Below, piece after piece: positions 20,034-28,710 of a stretch of DNA of 60,966 nucleotides. The position numbers and the translations under genes were made by a program. The notes beneath the pieces were generated by a model. It ran no database searches. It was not told where the DNA came from and saw only the letters and a program-made list of their open reading frames with translations. Position 1 is the stretch's first letter. Every line of letters starts with the position of its first letter. The DNA is from Calothrix sp. CSU_2_0. GTDB taxonomy: Bacteria; Cyanobacteriota; Cyanobacteriia; Cyanobacteriales; Nostocaceae. The stretch covers positions 1 through 60,966 of the forward strand of contig JAAUPE010000023.1 in NCBI GenBank assembly GCA_012034595.1, given 5' to 3'.

Positions 20034-20801
20034 TTAAAACAACTTAAATCGAGCTAACTGCGTCTCTAAAGTAGAAGTGAGAATTTTATTCAATTCCTTG
20101 CTGTCTTTAAATTGAAGAATTTGGCTTGGTGGTAAATCAAAGGGAAATAGCCCAGGCATTTCCGGACGCTGCATGTGGGATAATAAAATTTGCTCGGTAC
20201 GCTTGCTTTGGATTGCGTAACCAATTTCAATGCAAACATTTGGGCTAGGAATTAACTGCGGTGTTTCTTCGCTATCAATCCGAGCTATAGGTGTTACATC
20301 CGCAATAAATAATAAACTCCTGCGGATTTTTCGCATCATTGTCCGGTTGAGACGTGCGGGAGCATCCTTAGGACGGTATGATTCGATCAGTGCCAATGGT
20401 AAACGCGATCGCTTATTCAAAGTCTCTAAACTACGCTGCAAACCTTCACGCAAAGCTTCACTTGCTTTCTCATATTCAGCTTGATGGCAAAAAAAGATGG
20501 TCGGTTCCAACTGCGCTAATAAAGCCTGTTTGGTAAAATAAATCTCGTGGCTAATTAAATCAATATTCGCGACGCAATAACCACCACTACCTTCAACATA
20601 AAACTCAACATTCTCACCTTCGATGTAGCGTCCAAACCAAGTTGAATTTTTAATATCGTCAATTTCATCTAAAAAATCAGCTCGCAAACCTGATTTCAAC
20701 AGACTCTTTTTACTCAAGCGAATATCTGCCGGACGTTTTTCCAGTTCGGGAATCGGCTCGTAATCCTGAAGATACCACGCTCTAAGAGCAATAATGGACA
20801 T
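20034..20801 (-). CDS. conserved protein with TIR / deoxyribosyltransferase-like nucleotide-binding motif
   Basis: I recognise this 255-residue protein only as a conserved cyanobacterial protein of unknown function. The N-terminal half has a stretch suggestive of a novel domain (WFGRYIEGENVEFYVEGSGG). The C-terminal half contains FIADVTPIAR, then SPNVCIEIGYAIQSKR, then EQILL. The combination ADVT...PNV..E.GYA is the hallmark of the TIR-like/nucleoside 2-deoxyribosyltransferase-like fold, in which the glutamate can act on a nucleotide such as NAD. This is inference from motif only; no membrane segment or signal peptide is seen. It stands alone between two long non-coding stretches. Housekeeping nucleotide metabolism is as likely as defence. 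Confidence 0.7.
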   Translation of the reverse strand: MSIIALRAWYLQDYEPIPELEKRPADIRLSKKSLLKSGLRADFLDEIDDIKNSTWFGRYIEGENVEFYVEGSGGYCVANIDLISHEIYFTKQALLAQLEPTIFFCHQAEYEKASEALREGLQRSLETLNKRSRLPLALIESYRPKDAPARLNRTMMRKIRRSLLFIADVTPIARIDSEETPQLIPSPNVCIEIGYAIQSKRTEQILLSHMQRPEMPGLFPFDLPPSQILQFKDSKELNKILTSTLETQLARFKLF

Positions 20802-22135
20802 AAGGCGCTATATTCAACGTATGAATGCAAATTAGTTGCGTACTATAGCTTACACCTTAGCTTGAGAATTGGGAATCCGGCATTGGGTATTGTAGCAGTT
20901 CCCAATTTAGTCAAATTACAGATTTGTTCGAGGATGCTTTGGGGGAACCCTAATTTTGATTAACTAAATACAAAAAAACAACAACACCCAAGCATCTACT
21001 CTATTGAAATCCTTCCTCTATTTAATCATTTCTAGCCAGGGATGTACTGAATCAATCACTTCGTTGAAAATTGTTCAAACAGCAAGTGATGGGAACTACA
21101 GTAACAGTGCCCTCTGATTAATAAATTTGAGGAAATATCAATTTTCGTGTTGGGTGTTGTTGCTATGTGACGAGACAGATTCTATATTAGACAGCGTTTT
21201 TACCTCTTTGATTTACAAACGTTGCTGTTGTCATCTGCCAGAGAAGCTTTGTTTTTGCTCCTACTATTAATTTATCACTGCCTGCAAATTATGATTAACT
21301 TAGTAACCAATCTTTACTACACAAAACTATAAAATATGTCGAGAGCTAGCTATACAGCTTGCTCCGCTTAAATTTAAATTTTGGATTTATCAAATGGTAA
21401 ATTTAAGTAATAGCTCATACAAATTTTAAGTTTTAGTCACAAAATTAGGACTTACGCAAAGAAACCTGGTTTTTATGCAAAATCTTTGTTTTGACGATCA
21501 GTTTCTACGAAGAAACCGGGTTTCTGACTTCACCTGCGTAAGTTCTGCGAATCCCTAATTTCCTGCGATTAGATAGGGTTAGAGATGATACAACTTGACG
21601 CATAAGACAAGTATATAGAATGCATAGATTTATACTGATACATCGCTACACCGTTGCTTGAATGACAAGGGATAATAACAAAAGTTTGTACTTACTTTTG
21701 TTACGTAAAAATAGCAACTATTTTATTCAAATACATACTTAGGCGGCTTCTCAAAATAATCCTACGTATGAGAGCAGATAAAACAAGCATCGCTTGCTTC
21801 TGGGTTTCAGAGTAAAGCCTTTCTCCTCTGCGATGGAATTATATTGTGTGGTAATTTTTCTTCTGGAAATCGCCTCAAGTTAACGAGTTGATTAACAAGT
21901 TTTTTTCTGAGTTTATCCGAAATACAAATTTTCAGAACTGTATTAAATAATGTATAACTTTAATTCTTCTCATTTATTAATCCAAAATTCGGCTTTGCAA
22001 TAACAGATAAACTTGAAAAGATAGGTAAATGTAAATGCAAAATGTTTATTAGAAATTATTTTGAAGATAAATTGATGCAACGTTATCGAACACAATTATC
22101 TACCAAATATTCTTCATAAATAAAAATAATGAATT
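20802..22135. other. 1.3 kb gene-free region
   Basis: This is the longest interval without a gene in the window. It contains a 94-base MITE-like element (21450-21543) and a pair of inverted words 170 bases apart (CAACAACACCCAA near 20979 and TTGGGTGTTGTTG near 21150). The rest is AT-rich DNA in which no frame over 60 codons looks protein-like. The right end must contain the promoter of the PAS-LuxR gene. A non-coding RNA here is possible but I have no direct support for one. Confidence 0.55.
21450..21543. repeat. MITE-like element, copy 1
   Basis: Terminal inverted repeats ACTTACGCA and TGCGTAAGT enclose a second inverted pair based on AAGAAACC/GGTTTCT. A near-identical copy is at 45569-45661. 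It has no coding capacity. Confidence 0.85.
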
Positions 22136-22779
22136 ATGATAATTCTAAATAAGATTACATCACAAACAGTACTAAAATCACAAAAGGAAAATAATTTTTC
22201 TTATAATAATATTCGCACAGCATCTTTTTTAAAAAAGTAGTTGAGGGGTTTCTAGACGGAATATTAATTTTAACCGATTCTGGGAAGTTAGTCTTTGCAA
22301 ACTCTAGCGCTTTTCGTTTTTGCCATCAAATTAATAAATATAATGAAAGTGATATTAAGAGTCGCGATAAGCGGAGCTTAATGCCGGAGGCATATCGCAA
22401 TGTTCCAGGTGCAATTTGGGAGATATGCAAGCCTTTAGTTGAAAATACTAGTTTTTGCCAGCAGAATCTGGTTATATCTGATGAAATTAAGCTCAACCAC
22501 TCGGCTATTTTTAGAATTAGAGTACGATGGCTAAATCCTAACCAGTTTGATTATCCTTGCTTACTTATTACTATTGAAAATCGCGATGAATCTGTCAAAA
22601 ATTTAGCTTTATTGGAAGTTAAAAAATACCAATTAACACCGCGAGAAGCTGAGATATGGTATCTTTATCGTGCTAATTATAGCTACAAAAAAATAGCCAC
22701 TCAACTTTTTATCACGGTAAATACTGTTAAAAAACATATGAAAAATATTTATCTAAAAAGGCAAGATTTTTATGAGTAA
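22136..22779 (+). CDS. PAS-LuxR transcriptional regulator (frameshifted)
   Basis: The C-terminal part has a LuxR/GerE helix-turn-helix (YQLTPREAEIWYLYRANYSYKKIATQLFITVNTVKKHMKNIY). Upstream is a PAS-like sensor part (VVEGFLDGILILTDSGKLV, FANSSAFRFCHQIN). The 5' end, ATG at 22136, reads ITSQTVLKSQKENNFSYNN then ends FLKK-stop. Adding one A to the six-A run at 22231-22236 joins FLKK directly to VVEGFLDG, as in the related cyanobacterial proteins. A 35-base repeat (22364-22398) lies inside the coding sequence and would encode about twelve extra residues (RDKRSLMPEAYR). The final length is about 214 residues. Target genes are unknown. Confidence 0.8.
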
Positions 22780-22965
22780 AATGCCTGTCGAACAGCACAT
22801 CTAAAATAAACAAATCCTTGCTGGTAAAAACCGACAAATTTATTAGTGGAATCAATCCAAAATCCAGTTAGAGAATGACTTTTAGTCGCTGGCATTTCTT
22901 AAAAGTACTTGTATAATGAAAGTGTCATACATCTTTACTTAACTTAATCTAATTATCATTTTGAA

Positions 22966-23220
22966 ATGAAATTACCAGAACTTGAAACCGAAGTCATCGA
23001 TCGTATCGTGGAAATGGCATGGGAAGATAGAACCCCATTTGAAGCGATCGCAGTCCAGTTTGGTTTACAGGAAAAGCAGGTTATTGCCCTAATGCGTCGA
23101 GAAATGAAGGTTTCCAGTTTTCGGATGTGGCGCGATCGTGTAACATCTCGTAAGAGTAAACATCTGCAAAAGCGCAGTTTTATTGCAGGTAGATTCAAAT
23201 CGGATAACCAAAAAACTTAA
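22966..23220 (+). CDS. TIGR03643 family small protein
   Basis: This 84-residue basic protein belongs to the TIGR03643/DUF2805 family, found in cyanobacteria and other bacteria. The conserved block spans VIDRIVEMAWEDRTPFEAI, QFGLQEKQVIALMRR and SFRMWRDRV. The pattern looks like a helix-turn-helix (FEAIAVQFGLQEKQVIALMRRE) and suggests nucleic acid binding, but no function is established. The start follows an AT-rich leader. A GGCAGC/GCTGCC hairpin at 23270-23288 lies 50 bases past the stop. Confidence 0.88.
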   Translation: MKLPELETEVIDRIVEMAWEDRTPFEAIAVQFGLQEKQVIALMRREMKVSSFRMWRDRVTSRKSKHLQKRSFIAGRFKSDNQKT

Positions 23221-23506
23221 CCTGAATATTTTTTAATTGGGTATTTCCCAAATTTTGTATAAAAGTTAATGGCAGCTTGATGCTGCCAGCATTAACTTAT
23301 ACATTGATACTAAGTTGTACCCTAAGAAGATAGTAAACTATACGCAGTGTAGATGTGGTAGTAACTTTGCCTTCTCGCAGGGTAGGAAGAAAGCAATCTT
23401 ATGGACTAATATCTTCTGTTTAGATATTGACAGGAATTAGGAGAGAACTAGCAAGCAAAAGTAACAGTAAAAAGGAATGTTTATTTTTTAGGAAATTAAT
23501 AACATA

Positions 23507-23983
23507 TTAAGAACCGGGTTTCTTTTGCAAAATAATTAACTGTTCGTAGATTTTCTTTTGTAACCCTTCATTACCTTGTAACTCCACAGTTATTTCATTA
23601 AAACGATTAACATCCCGAAATCCACTTTTTTGAACTATTTCTTGTGAGTCTTTACAATACCTAACTGCAATGTCCTTGGCTTTGCCAGGGAGAGCATTAA
23701 AGCTATTAGCATCGTTGCAGATAATTTTGGGTACTTCAGTATTACCAATAATTTTCTTAATCTCTTCCAATGCTTGCTGTCTGGGTGACTCCATTGCTAA
23801 CACAGCTTTAGCATAATTTACTATTTCCGCAGCATTTGGAAGCTGGTTTTGAGCGTAAGCTTTGGAACCAAACATTGTCGTTCCAACTAGTAGACTAGCT
23901 GCTGTCAAACTACCCATAACTATGGGATGACCAAGCATTTGAGAAAATTTGAATGGTAAAAATGAATAGTGAAATTTTAGCAT
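23507..23983 (-). CDS. DUF4168 family exported protein
   Basis: This is a secreted or membrane-anchored protein of about 158 residues when started at the ATG at 23981-23983 (MLKFHYSFLPFKF). An upstream in-frame ATG at 24055 would add 24 residues that resemble nothing. A hydrophobic export segment (IVMGSLTAASLLVGTTMFG) ends at SKAYAQ, a plausible cleavage site. The mature part has DUF4168 features: AEIVNYAKAVLAMESPRQQALEEIKK and a helical C-terminal half (VNRFNEITVELQGNEGLQKKIYEQL). The function is unknown. Confidence 0.8.
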   Translation of the reverse strand: MLKFHYSFLPFKFSQMLGHPIVMGSLTAASLLVGTTMFGSKAYAQNQLPNAAEIVNYAKAVLAMESPRQQALEEIKKIIGNTEVPKIICNDANSFNALPGKAKDIAVRYCKDSQEIVQKSGFRDVNRFNEITVELQGNEGLQKKIYEQLIILQKKPGS

Positions 23984-24089
23984 TGTTATGTGGGAAAAAA
24001 CTACAGTACGTATATCGTAATCACAATGAATAATTTTATGAGTCAGAAGTTCCACAATGGTAAAGATAAATCAAATCTGTAACTTCTTT

Positions 24090-25076
24090 TTAGGTTCTTT
24101 CACATAATTGACAAAGTTCAATGACCTTAGTTTGCAGCGTTGGTAATTCGGGTGAGCCTTGCTTTAAACTTACTTCTAATTCCAGTAATAGGGGAAGAGT
24201 AGAGATGAGTTTTTGGAGTGAAAGCGATTTTACTTCTTGTTGTAGAAAATAAATCCGCTTGGGGTTTCCGATTTCAGCAGCTTTAGCTATCTCTTGGGGA
24301 TTCTTTTCACCGCTTTCTATCATCAGTTTTACCCATAACCAGGTACGGAATTGTCCAATGAGTGTTGCAACTATGCGTAAACTTGGCTCGGATGCACCAA
24401 GAAGTTCGGAAACTAAAGTTAAAGCTTTTGCTGTGTCTCCCGCTCTGATTGCTGTTGCTAATTGCAGGCTATTTTGAGTTGTATTTCTAACTAATTGAGT
24501 AACGACATCGACATCTTGTGGTTGGTTGCTACCCTCAGCATAAAGCCGTATTTTTTCTAACTCATTATATAGCAGCCGTGTATCGTTACCTACAGCATCC
24601 GCCAACATCTCTGCACTTTTAGAAGTAATTTTGACTTCAACCGCGATCGCAGCTTGATTAACTGCCCGTACTAGCGCATCTTTATCCCACGGGGAAATCA
24701 AGGGAAAAGTCTCAATCTTAGCGAATTGTTTGAGTAATTTTGTTGATTTAAGACGTTCGTCAGGTTTGTTGTGAAATGTTAACAATAAAAATGAAGATTC
24801 AGGAATTACTGGTAAAGTGCGCTGTAATTCTGCTAAGACATTATCAGCACATTTCTGACAAACATCGGTGTTAACCAGCCATACCAAACGTCCACCAGTA
24901 CCAAAAGGTGGTGTCATTACTTGGTTTAAAGCTTCGATAATTACGTTTGATTGGTCAGGGGGAAATGTCGTGTAGTTAAAGCTGCTCCAGAGCGGATCGA
25001 GAATGCGATCGCGCAATTGTACTACTGCTTTTTCTAAGGCATAATCATCTTCGCCCCAATATATGTAGACTGGCAT
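24090..25076 (-). CDS. holA: DNA polymerase III subunit delta
   Basis: HolA (delta) is the clamp-loader subunit that opens the beta sliding clamp. The 328-residue protein begins MPVYIYWGEDDYALEKAV, with the family's G-E/D-D start, and continues through an AAA+-like region (WLVNTDVCQKCADNVLAELQRTL, SFLLLTFHNKPDERLKS). The helical collar domain carries NDTRLLYNELEKIRLYAE and the C-terminal helices. As expected for delta it lacks a functional Walker A. The length is normal and it stands alone. Confidence 0.93.
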   Translation of the reverse strand: MPVYIYWGEDDYALEKAVVQLRDRILDPLWSSFNYTTFPPDQSNVIIEALNQVMTPPFGTGGRLVWLVNTDVCQKCADNVLAELQRTLPVIPESSFLLLTFHNKPDERLKSTKLLKQFAKIETFPLISPWDKDALVRAVNQAAIAVEVKITSKSAEMLADAVGNDTRLLYNELEKIRLYAEGSNQPQDVDVVTQLVRNTTQNSLQLATAIRAGDTAKALTLVSELLGASEPSLRIVATLIGQFRTWLWVKLMIESGEKNPQEIAKAAEIGNPKRIYFLQQEVKSLSLQKLISTLPLLLELEVSLKQGSPELPTLQTKVIELCQLCERT

Positions 25077-25581
25077 GAGGAGTTAGTTATTAATGATTAA
25101 TGGGGATTGGGGATTGGGAATTGGGGATTGGTTAATACTTGGTTTGTCCAAACTACAAGCGATCGCAATTATATAAGGTACAGTCAAACAACCCAAAAGC
25201 CATATATCGATCTGTTTTACTCCTGACTTCTATACTCCTGACTTCTATACTCCTGACTTCTATACTCCTGACTTCTATACTCCTGACTTCTATACTCCTG
25301 ACTTCTATACTTCTGACTTCTATACTCCTGACTTCTGCCGTATATATTTGCCTACAAAGTACTTATGCTTAATTTAGCACTGGTGTTATTTGCTGTATCA
25401 CACCTCATCAGCTTGATTGGAACTGCGTTGGTGAAAAAACAGTCTATTCAGGTGATGATTTCCCGATTACAATATTTACGCATCAGAGCATTTTCACTAT
25501 ATTTGATTTCGATAACCGCAATATAGTTCCAATAAAAAATTAAGCATATCGAGACTAAACCAGGGATTCCCACTTAAAACT
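25077..25581. other. gene-free, repeat-rich interval between holA and lpxD
   Basis: Divergent promoters of holA (leftward) and lpxD (rightward) must lie here. A short block of GGGGATT/GGGAATT heptads is at 25101-25131 and a 15-base tandem repeat at 25219-25335. The remaining AT-rich part (25380-25581) has no open frame of interest. Confidence 0.6.
25219..25335. repeat. 15-base tandem repeat, about eight units
   Basis: ACTCCTGACTTCTAT repeats about 7.8 times, almost without variation (one unit has TTCTG for CTCCTG). Because 15 is a multiple of three, it creates an artificial open frame encoding repeated LLTSI, which I do not treat as a gene. Confidence 0.95.
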
Positions 25582-26621
25582 ATGAAATTCAGCGAAATCA
25601 TTGAAAAATCGGTGATAATGCCAGCAAAAACAGCCTCATCACCAATAAAGAATTAAATCCAGATATTTCCGGGGTTGGATCGATAGATGAAGCGATAAAT
25701 GGAAATATTAGTTACGTCGAAGGTACGAAATTTATTCCGTTTGTCAATACAACAAACGCCACCGCTCTAATTTTACCAAATAACGAAACTCTCCAAACTC
25801 AAGCAAGCGATCGCGGAATTGTTTGGATCGCCACAAAAGAACCACGATTCATGTTTGCCCAAGTTCTAGCTCTATTTTATCAACCTTGGCAACCTGCACC
25901 AGAAATTCATCCTACCGCCATAATTCATCCCACCGCAAAAATTGGTATAGATGTTCATATTGCCGCACATGTAGTCATTCAGCCAAACGTCGAAATTGGC
26001 GATCGCGTATGCATTCATCCCAACGTTGTTATTTACCCCGATGTCAAAATAGGCGATCGCACAATTCTACATGCTAACTGCACGATTCACGAACGCACTC
26101 AAATTGGCAAAGATTGTACAATTCATAGCGGTGCTATTATTGGTGCTGAAGGATTTGGTTTTGTCCCCACCGCCACAGGTTGGTTAAAAATGCAACAATC
26201 TGGCTGCACAATTTTAGAAGATAACGTCGAAGTTGGTTGCAACTCTGCAATCGACCGTCCCGCAGTCGGTGAAACCCGTATTGGCAAAAGTACTGTAATT
26301 GACAACTTAGTTCAGATTGGACACGGTTGCAAAATAGGTTACGGTTGTGCATTAGCTGGACAAGTCGGTTTAGCAGGTGGAGTCGAAATTGGGAACCGGG
26401 CAATATTGGGAGGACAAACCGGAGTCGCTAACGAAGTCAAAATCGGAGAGGGTGCGATCGCGGCGGCAAAAGCTGGCATATTAGGCAATATAGAACCAGG
26501 CGAAGTTGTCTGCGGCAGTCCATCAATGCCCCACAAACAATACCTCAAAGTATCCGCAATTTTGAGACGTTTGCCAGAAATATATCAAACTATCAAACAA
26601 TTACAAAAAATTAGGGAATAG
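25582..26621 (+). CDS. lpxD: UDP-3-O-acylglucosamine N-acyltransferase LpxD (frameshifted)
   Basis: LpxD adds the second acyl chain in lipid A synthesis. The start MKFSEIIEK at 25582 is followed by a stop in the same frame. Adding one base to the A run at 25604-25608 gives a continuous N-terminal domain (GDNASKNSLITNKELNPDI, GSIDEAINGNISYVEG, NATALILPNN) that runs into the long second frame. That frame holds the left-handed beta-helix, with hexapeptide repeats from about IHPTAIIHPTAKIG to IGEGAIAAAKAG, and QIGHGCKIG, which contains the catalytic histidine region. The C-terminus ends in KIRE-stop inside a block of GGGAATA heptads, so its last codons come from repeat DNA. The total is about 346 residues. 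Confidence 0.9.
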
Positions 26622-26729
26622 GGAATAGGGAATAGGGCATAGGGCATGGGGAATAGGGAATTACATTGCCCCTTGCCCTTGCCCCTTGCCCATTGCCCCC
26701 TGCCCCATTGCCCCCTGCCCCTTGCCCAT
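26613..26729. repeat. heptad repeats forming a G-rich/C-rich inverted block
   Basis: GGGAATA/GGGCATA units run first, then TTGCCCC/TTGCCCA units of complementary character, so the transcript could fold into a long hairpin. The left edge overlaps the last codons and stop of lpxD, and the block may double as its terminator. Confidence 0.8.
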
Positions 26730-26855
26730 TCAATTGAGAATTGGGATGTTAGCGGATAACAAATAATCTAACTGCAAATTTGACTAGAATAACAACTACA
26801 TTCGAGGGTATCCCATAGATTTAGAAATAACTATCGCTATCCGCCATATCCCCAC

Positions 26856-28295
26856 ATGCGCCGCTTCAAACGCCAACTTTCCCAGAAGCTACGTCTGCGT
26901 GATGACTCCCAGGAACGCCACAGCAACTGGCTGGGAATATTCTACGACTTGATTTTTATGGCTGCGATTTTGCAGCTGTCTGCCCAGTTATCAAGAGAAT
27001 ATGACATTGACGAATTAGGTCGTTATGCTCTTCTATTTGTCCCGATTTGGTGGGCATGGTGCGACCATAATTTCTTTATGGCGCGATTTGATGTCGGTGA
27101 TATTATCCAGAGGTTAGTAACCTTATCGGGGATATTTGGTGTAGTGATGATGGCGATCGCAATTCCCGACACGTTTGATGATGCGGATGCGACATTTATC
27201 GCGGCTTATGTGTCAACGAGAGCTGCGACGTTTTTTCAGTACATTCGTGCGGGACAAACCATTCCCGAAGCAAAGGAATTAACAGGTAAATTGACTCAAG
27301 GATATGGGATTGCTTTGATAATGTGGCTGGTTGCGATCGCGGTTCCTGCCCCATCAAGCTATGTAATGTGGGGGATTGCCCTTTCGATTGAGTTTCTCAC
27401 ACCTGTATTTGCGACTAAAGAGAAGGATAACGTTAAGTTTCCGGCTAATTTTGCTCAGTTACGAGAGCGATTTGGCGTATTTACAATTATTGTCTTGGGT
27501 ACAACCGTAGCTACGATAATTCGGACAATTTCCCTACGACGATTATCTATAATTGAATCTGCGATCGCGGCAAGTTTTGGTTTAATAGTTATATTTGGAA
27601 TTTGGTGGGATTATTATGAATCTTCGCGGTTTCTCGAACCCAGCAAAACAAAGGTAAATACCACTAATCCGACATTTTGGCAATGGACATACAGCCATTT
27701 ACCGTTACATGCATCGATACCAGTAATTGCAATTGGCTTTCGATACGCAATTAATACATTTCCGGGCGACTTTATTGACTATACAACTGGTTGGGTACTG
27801 GCATTAGCGGTCGCAGGCAGTATGTTCGCATTAGGGATTATTTGGGCATCCATACCCATATTGGCGCAGAAAAAGTCTTCTAATGAGGCTGCTTCATATT
27901 TTGTGACTGCTGGGGTTGTAGCTGGATGCGGAATTCTTGCCGAACGAGTCGTTGTACCTCTATATCTTTTTTGCTTGACGGGTATGTTTTTAGTCCGGGT
28001 ACTAATGACCGATATCGAATTTGATTCGGGAGAGTCTAGTTCTAAAGATAAAAAAGATAATAAATCCGGTAGTTCGGGTGATAAAAGGGATTCTGGGGAT
28101 AAAAAAGAAGAAAAACGCAGCAGTTCTAGTTCTAGTTCTAGTTCTAGTTCTAGTGATAAGCGCGACGATCGGCGCGATGATAGAAGAGATGATCGGCGCG
28201 ACGATAGAAGGGATGACCGACGCGATGATAGAAGAGATGACCGACGTGATGATAGAAGGGATGACCGACGCGATGATAGAAGGGATTATCGCTGA
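26856..28295 (+). CDS. low temperature requirement protein A (LtrA) family, charged repeat tail
   Basis: This is a polytopic membrane protein of the LtrA family, first linked to growth at low temperature in Listeria; the molecular function is unknown. The N-terminus (RLRDDSQERHSNWLGIFYDLIFMAAILQ) has the family's F-Y-D-L motif, followed by about ten hydrophobic segments up to residue 385. The last 90 residues are unusual: a K/D/S-rich linker, a run of twelve serines (from TCTAGT-type DNA) and about eleven RDDR units encoded by 12- and 24-base DNA repeats (28155-28290). The tail is probably disordered and cytosolic and is likely to vary in length between strains. Confidence 0.88.
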   Translation: MRRFKRQLSQKLRLRDDSQERHSNWLGIFYDLIFMAAILQLSAQLSREYDIDELGRYALLFVPIWWAWCDHNFFMARFDVGDIIQRLVTLSGIFGVVMMAIAIPDTFDDADATFIAAYVSTRAATFFQYIRAGQTIPEAKELTGKLTQGYGIALIMWLVAIAVPAPSSYVMWGIALSIEFLTPVFATKEKDNVKFPANFAQLRERFGVFTIIVLGTTVATIIRTISLRRLSIIESAIAASFGLIVIFGIWWDYYESSRFLEPSKTKVNTTNPTFWQWTYSHLPLHASIPVIAIGFRYAINTFPGDFIDYTTGWVLALAVAGSMFALGIIWASIPILAQKKSSNEAASYFVTAGVVAGCGILAERVVVPLYLFCLTGMFLVRVLMTDIEFDSGESSSKDKKDNKSGSSGDKRDSGDKKEEKRSSSSSSSSSSSSDKRDDRRDDRRDDRRDDRRDDRRDDRRDDRRDDRRDDRRDDRRDYR

Positions 28296-28392
28296 TACCA
28301 TGTAGGATGCTGAAGAATGTTTTGCGTATCTACCTTTTAGTAGACGCGCTGTGGTGTTTTAACATGGTCTGATGGAAATTAAATATTAAATA

Positions 28393-28578
28393 ATGTATCG
28401 TCTGTCTACTTTGGTGGAGTTGATTTACGTTGTTCGTGATGAGCAAACCGTGTTTGTTTATCGTCCCAAGCAAGAAACGGCAGTGTTTGATGAGCCAGAT
28501 GCACTTATCCCTGTACCATCGTTTGCAAGCGATTTACAGCTTACAGTCAAAGATTTGTTTGCTTGGCTGTTAAACTAA
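28393..28578 (+). pseudogene. Uma2-like C-terminal fragment
   Basis: This 61-residue frame resembles only the C-terminal end of Uma2/DUF820 proteins: a strand like VELIYVVRDEQTVFVYRP, an acidic stretch and a last segment LQLTVKDLFAWLL. The catalytic core is absent. A stop codon lies just upstream of the ATG, and I found no upstream remainder. It could be a decayed gene or a short stand-alone protein; the first is likelier. Confidence 0.55.
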
Positions 28579-28670
28579 TCGATCCATTTCCAGTCGATTA
28601 ATTCGCTTGATAAAACTCCAGATGGGATTTCCGCTTCTAAAATAGTTGAGGTAGGCACTATTAAGACCGC

Positions 28671-28696
28671 CAGTGCCGTAAAATGACTTGCACTGG
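28671..28696 (+). promoter_or_regulatory. hairpin in the mfd leader
   Basis: CCAGTGC and GCACTGG form a seven-base perfect stem with a 12-base loop, ending 14 bases before the mfd ATG (28711). In mRNA it would sit over the ribosome binding region. A role in translation is possible; chance is not excluded. Confidence 0.45.
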
Positions 28697-28710
28697 AATA
28701 TCGAAAAAAT

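Noticed and set aside
25219-25335. Possible CRISPR array
   Set aside because: Units follow each other without spacers and are too short; other repeats also lack spacers, and no cas genes are present.
25139-25372. Open frame of 77 codons with repeated LLTSI
   Set aside because: It is an artefact of the 15-base tandem repeat, whose unit is a multiple of three.
28021-28305. Frames overlapping the LtrA tail on both strands
   Set aside because: They are shadow frames of the RDDR and serine repeats.
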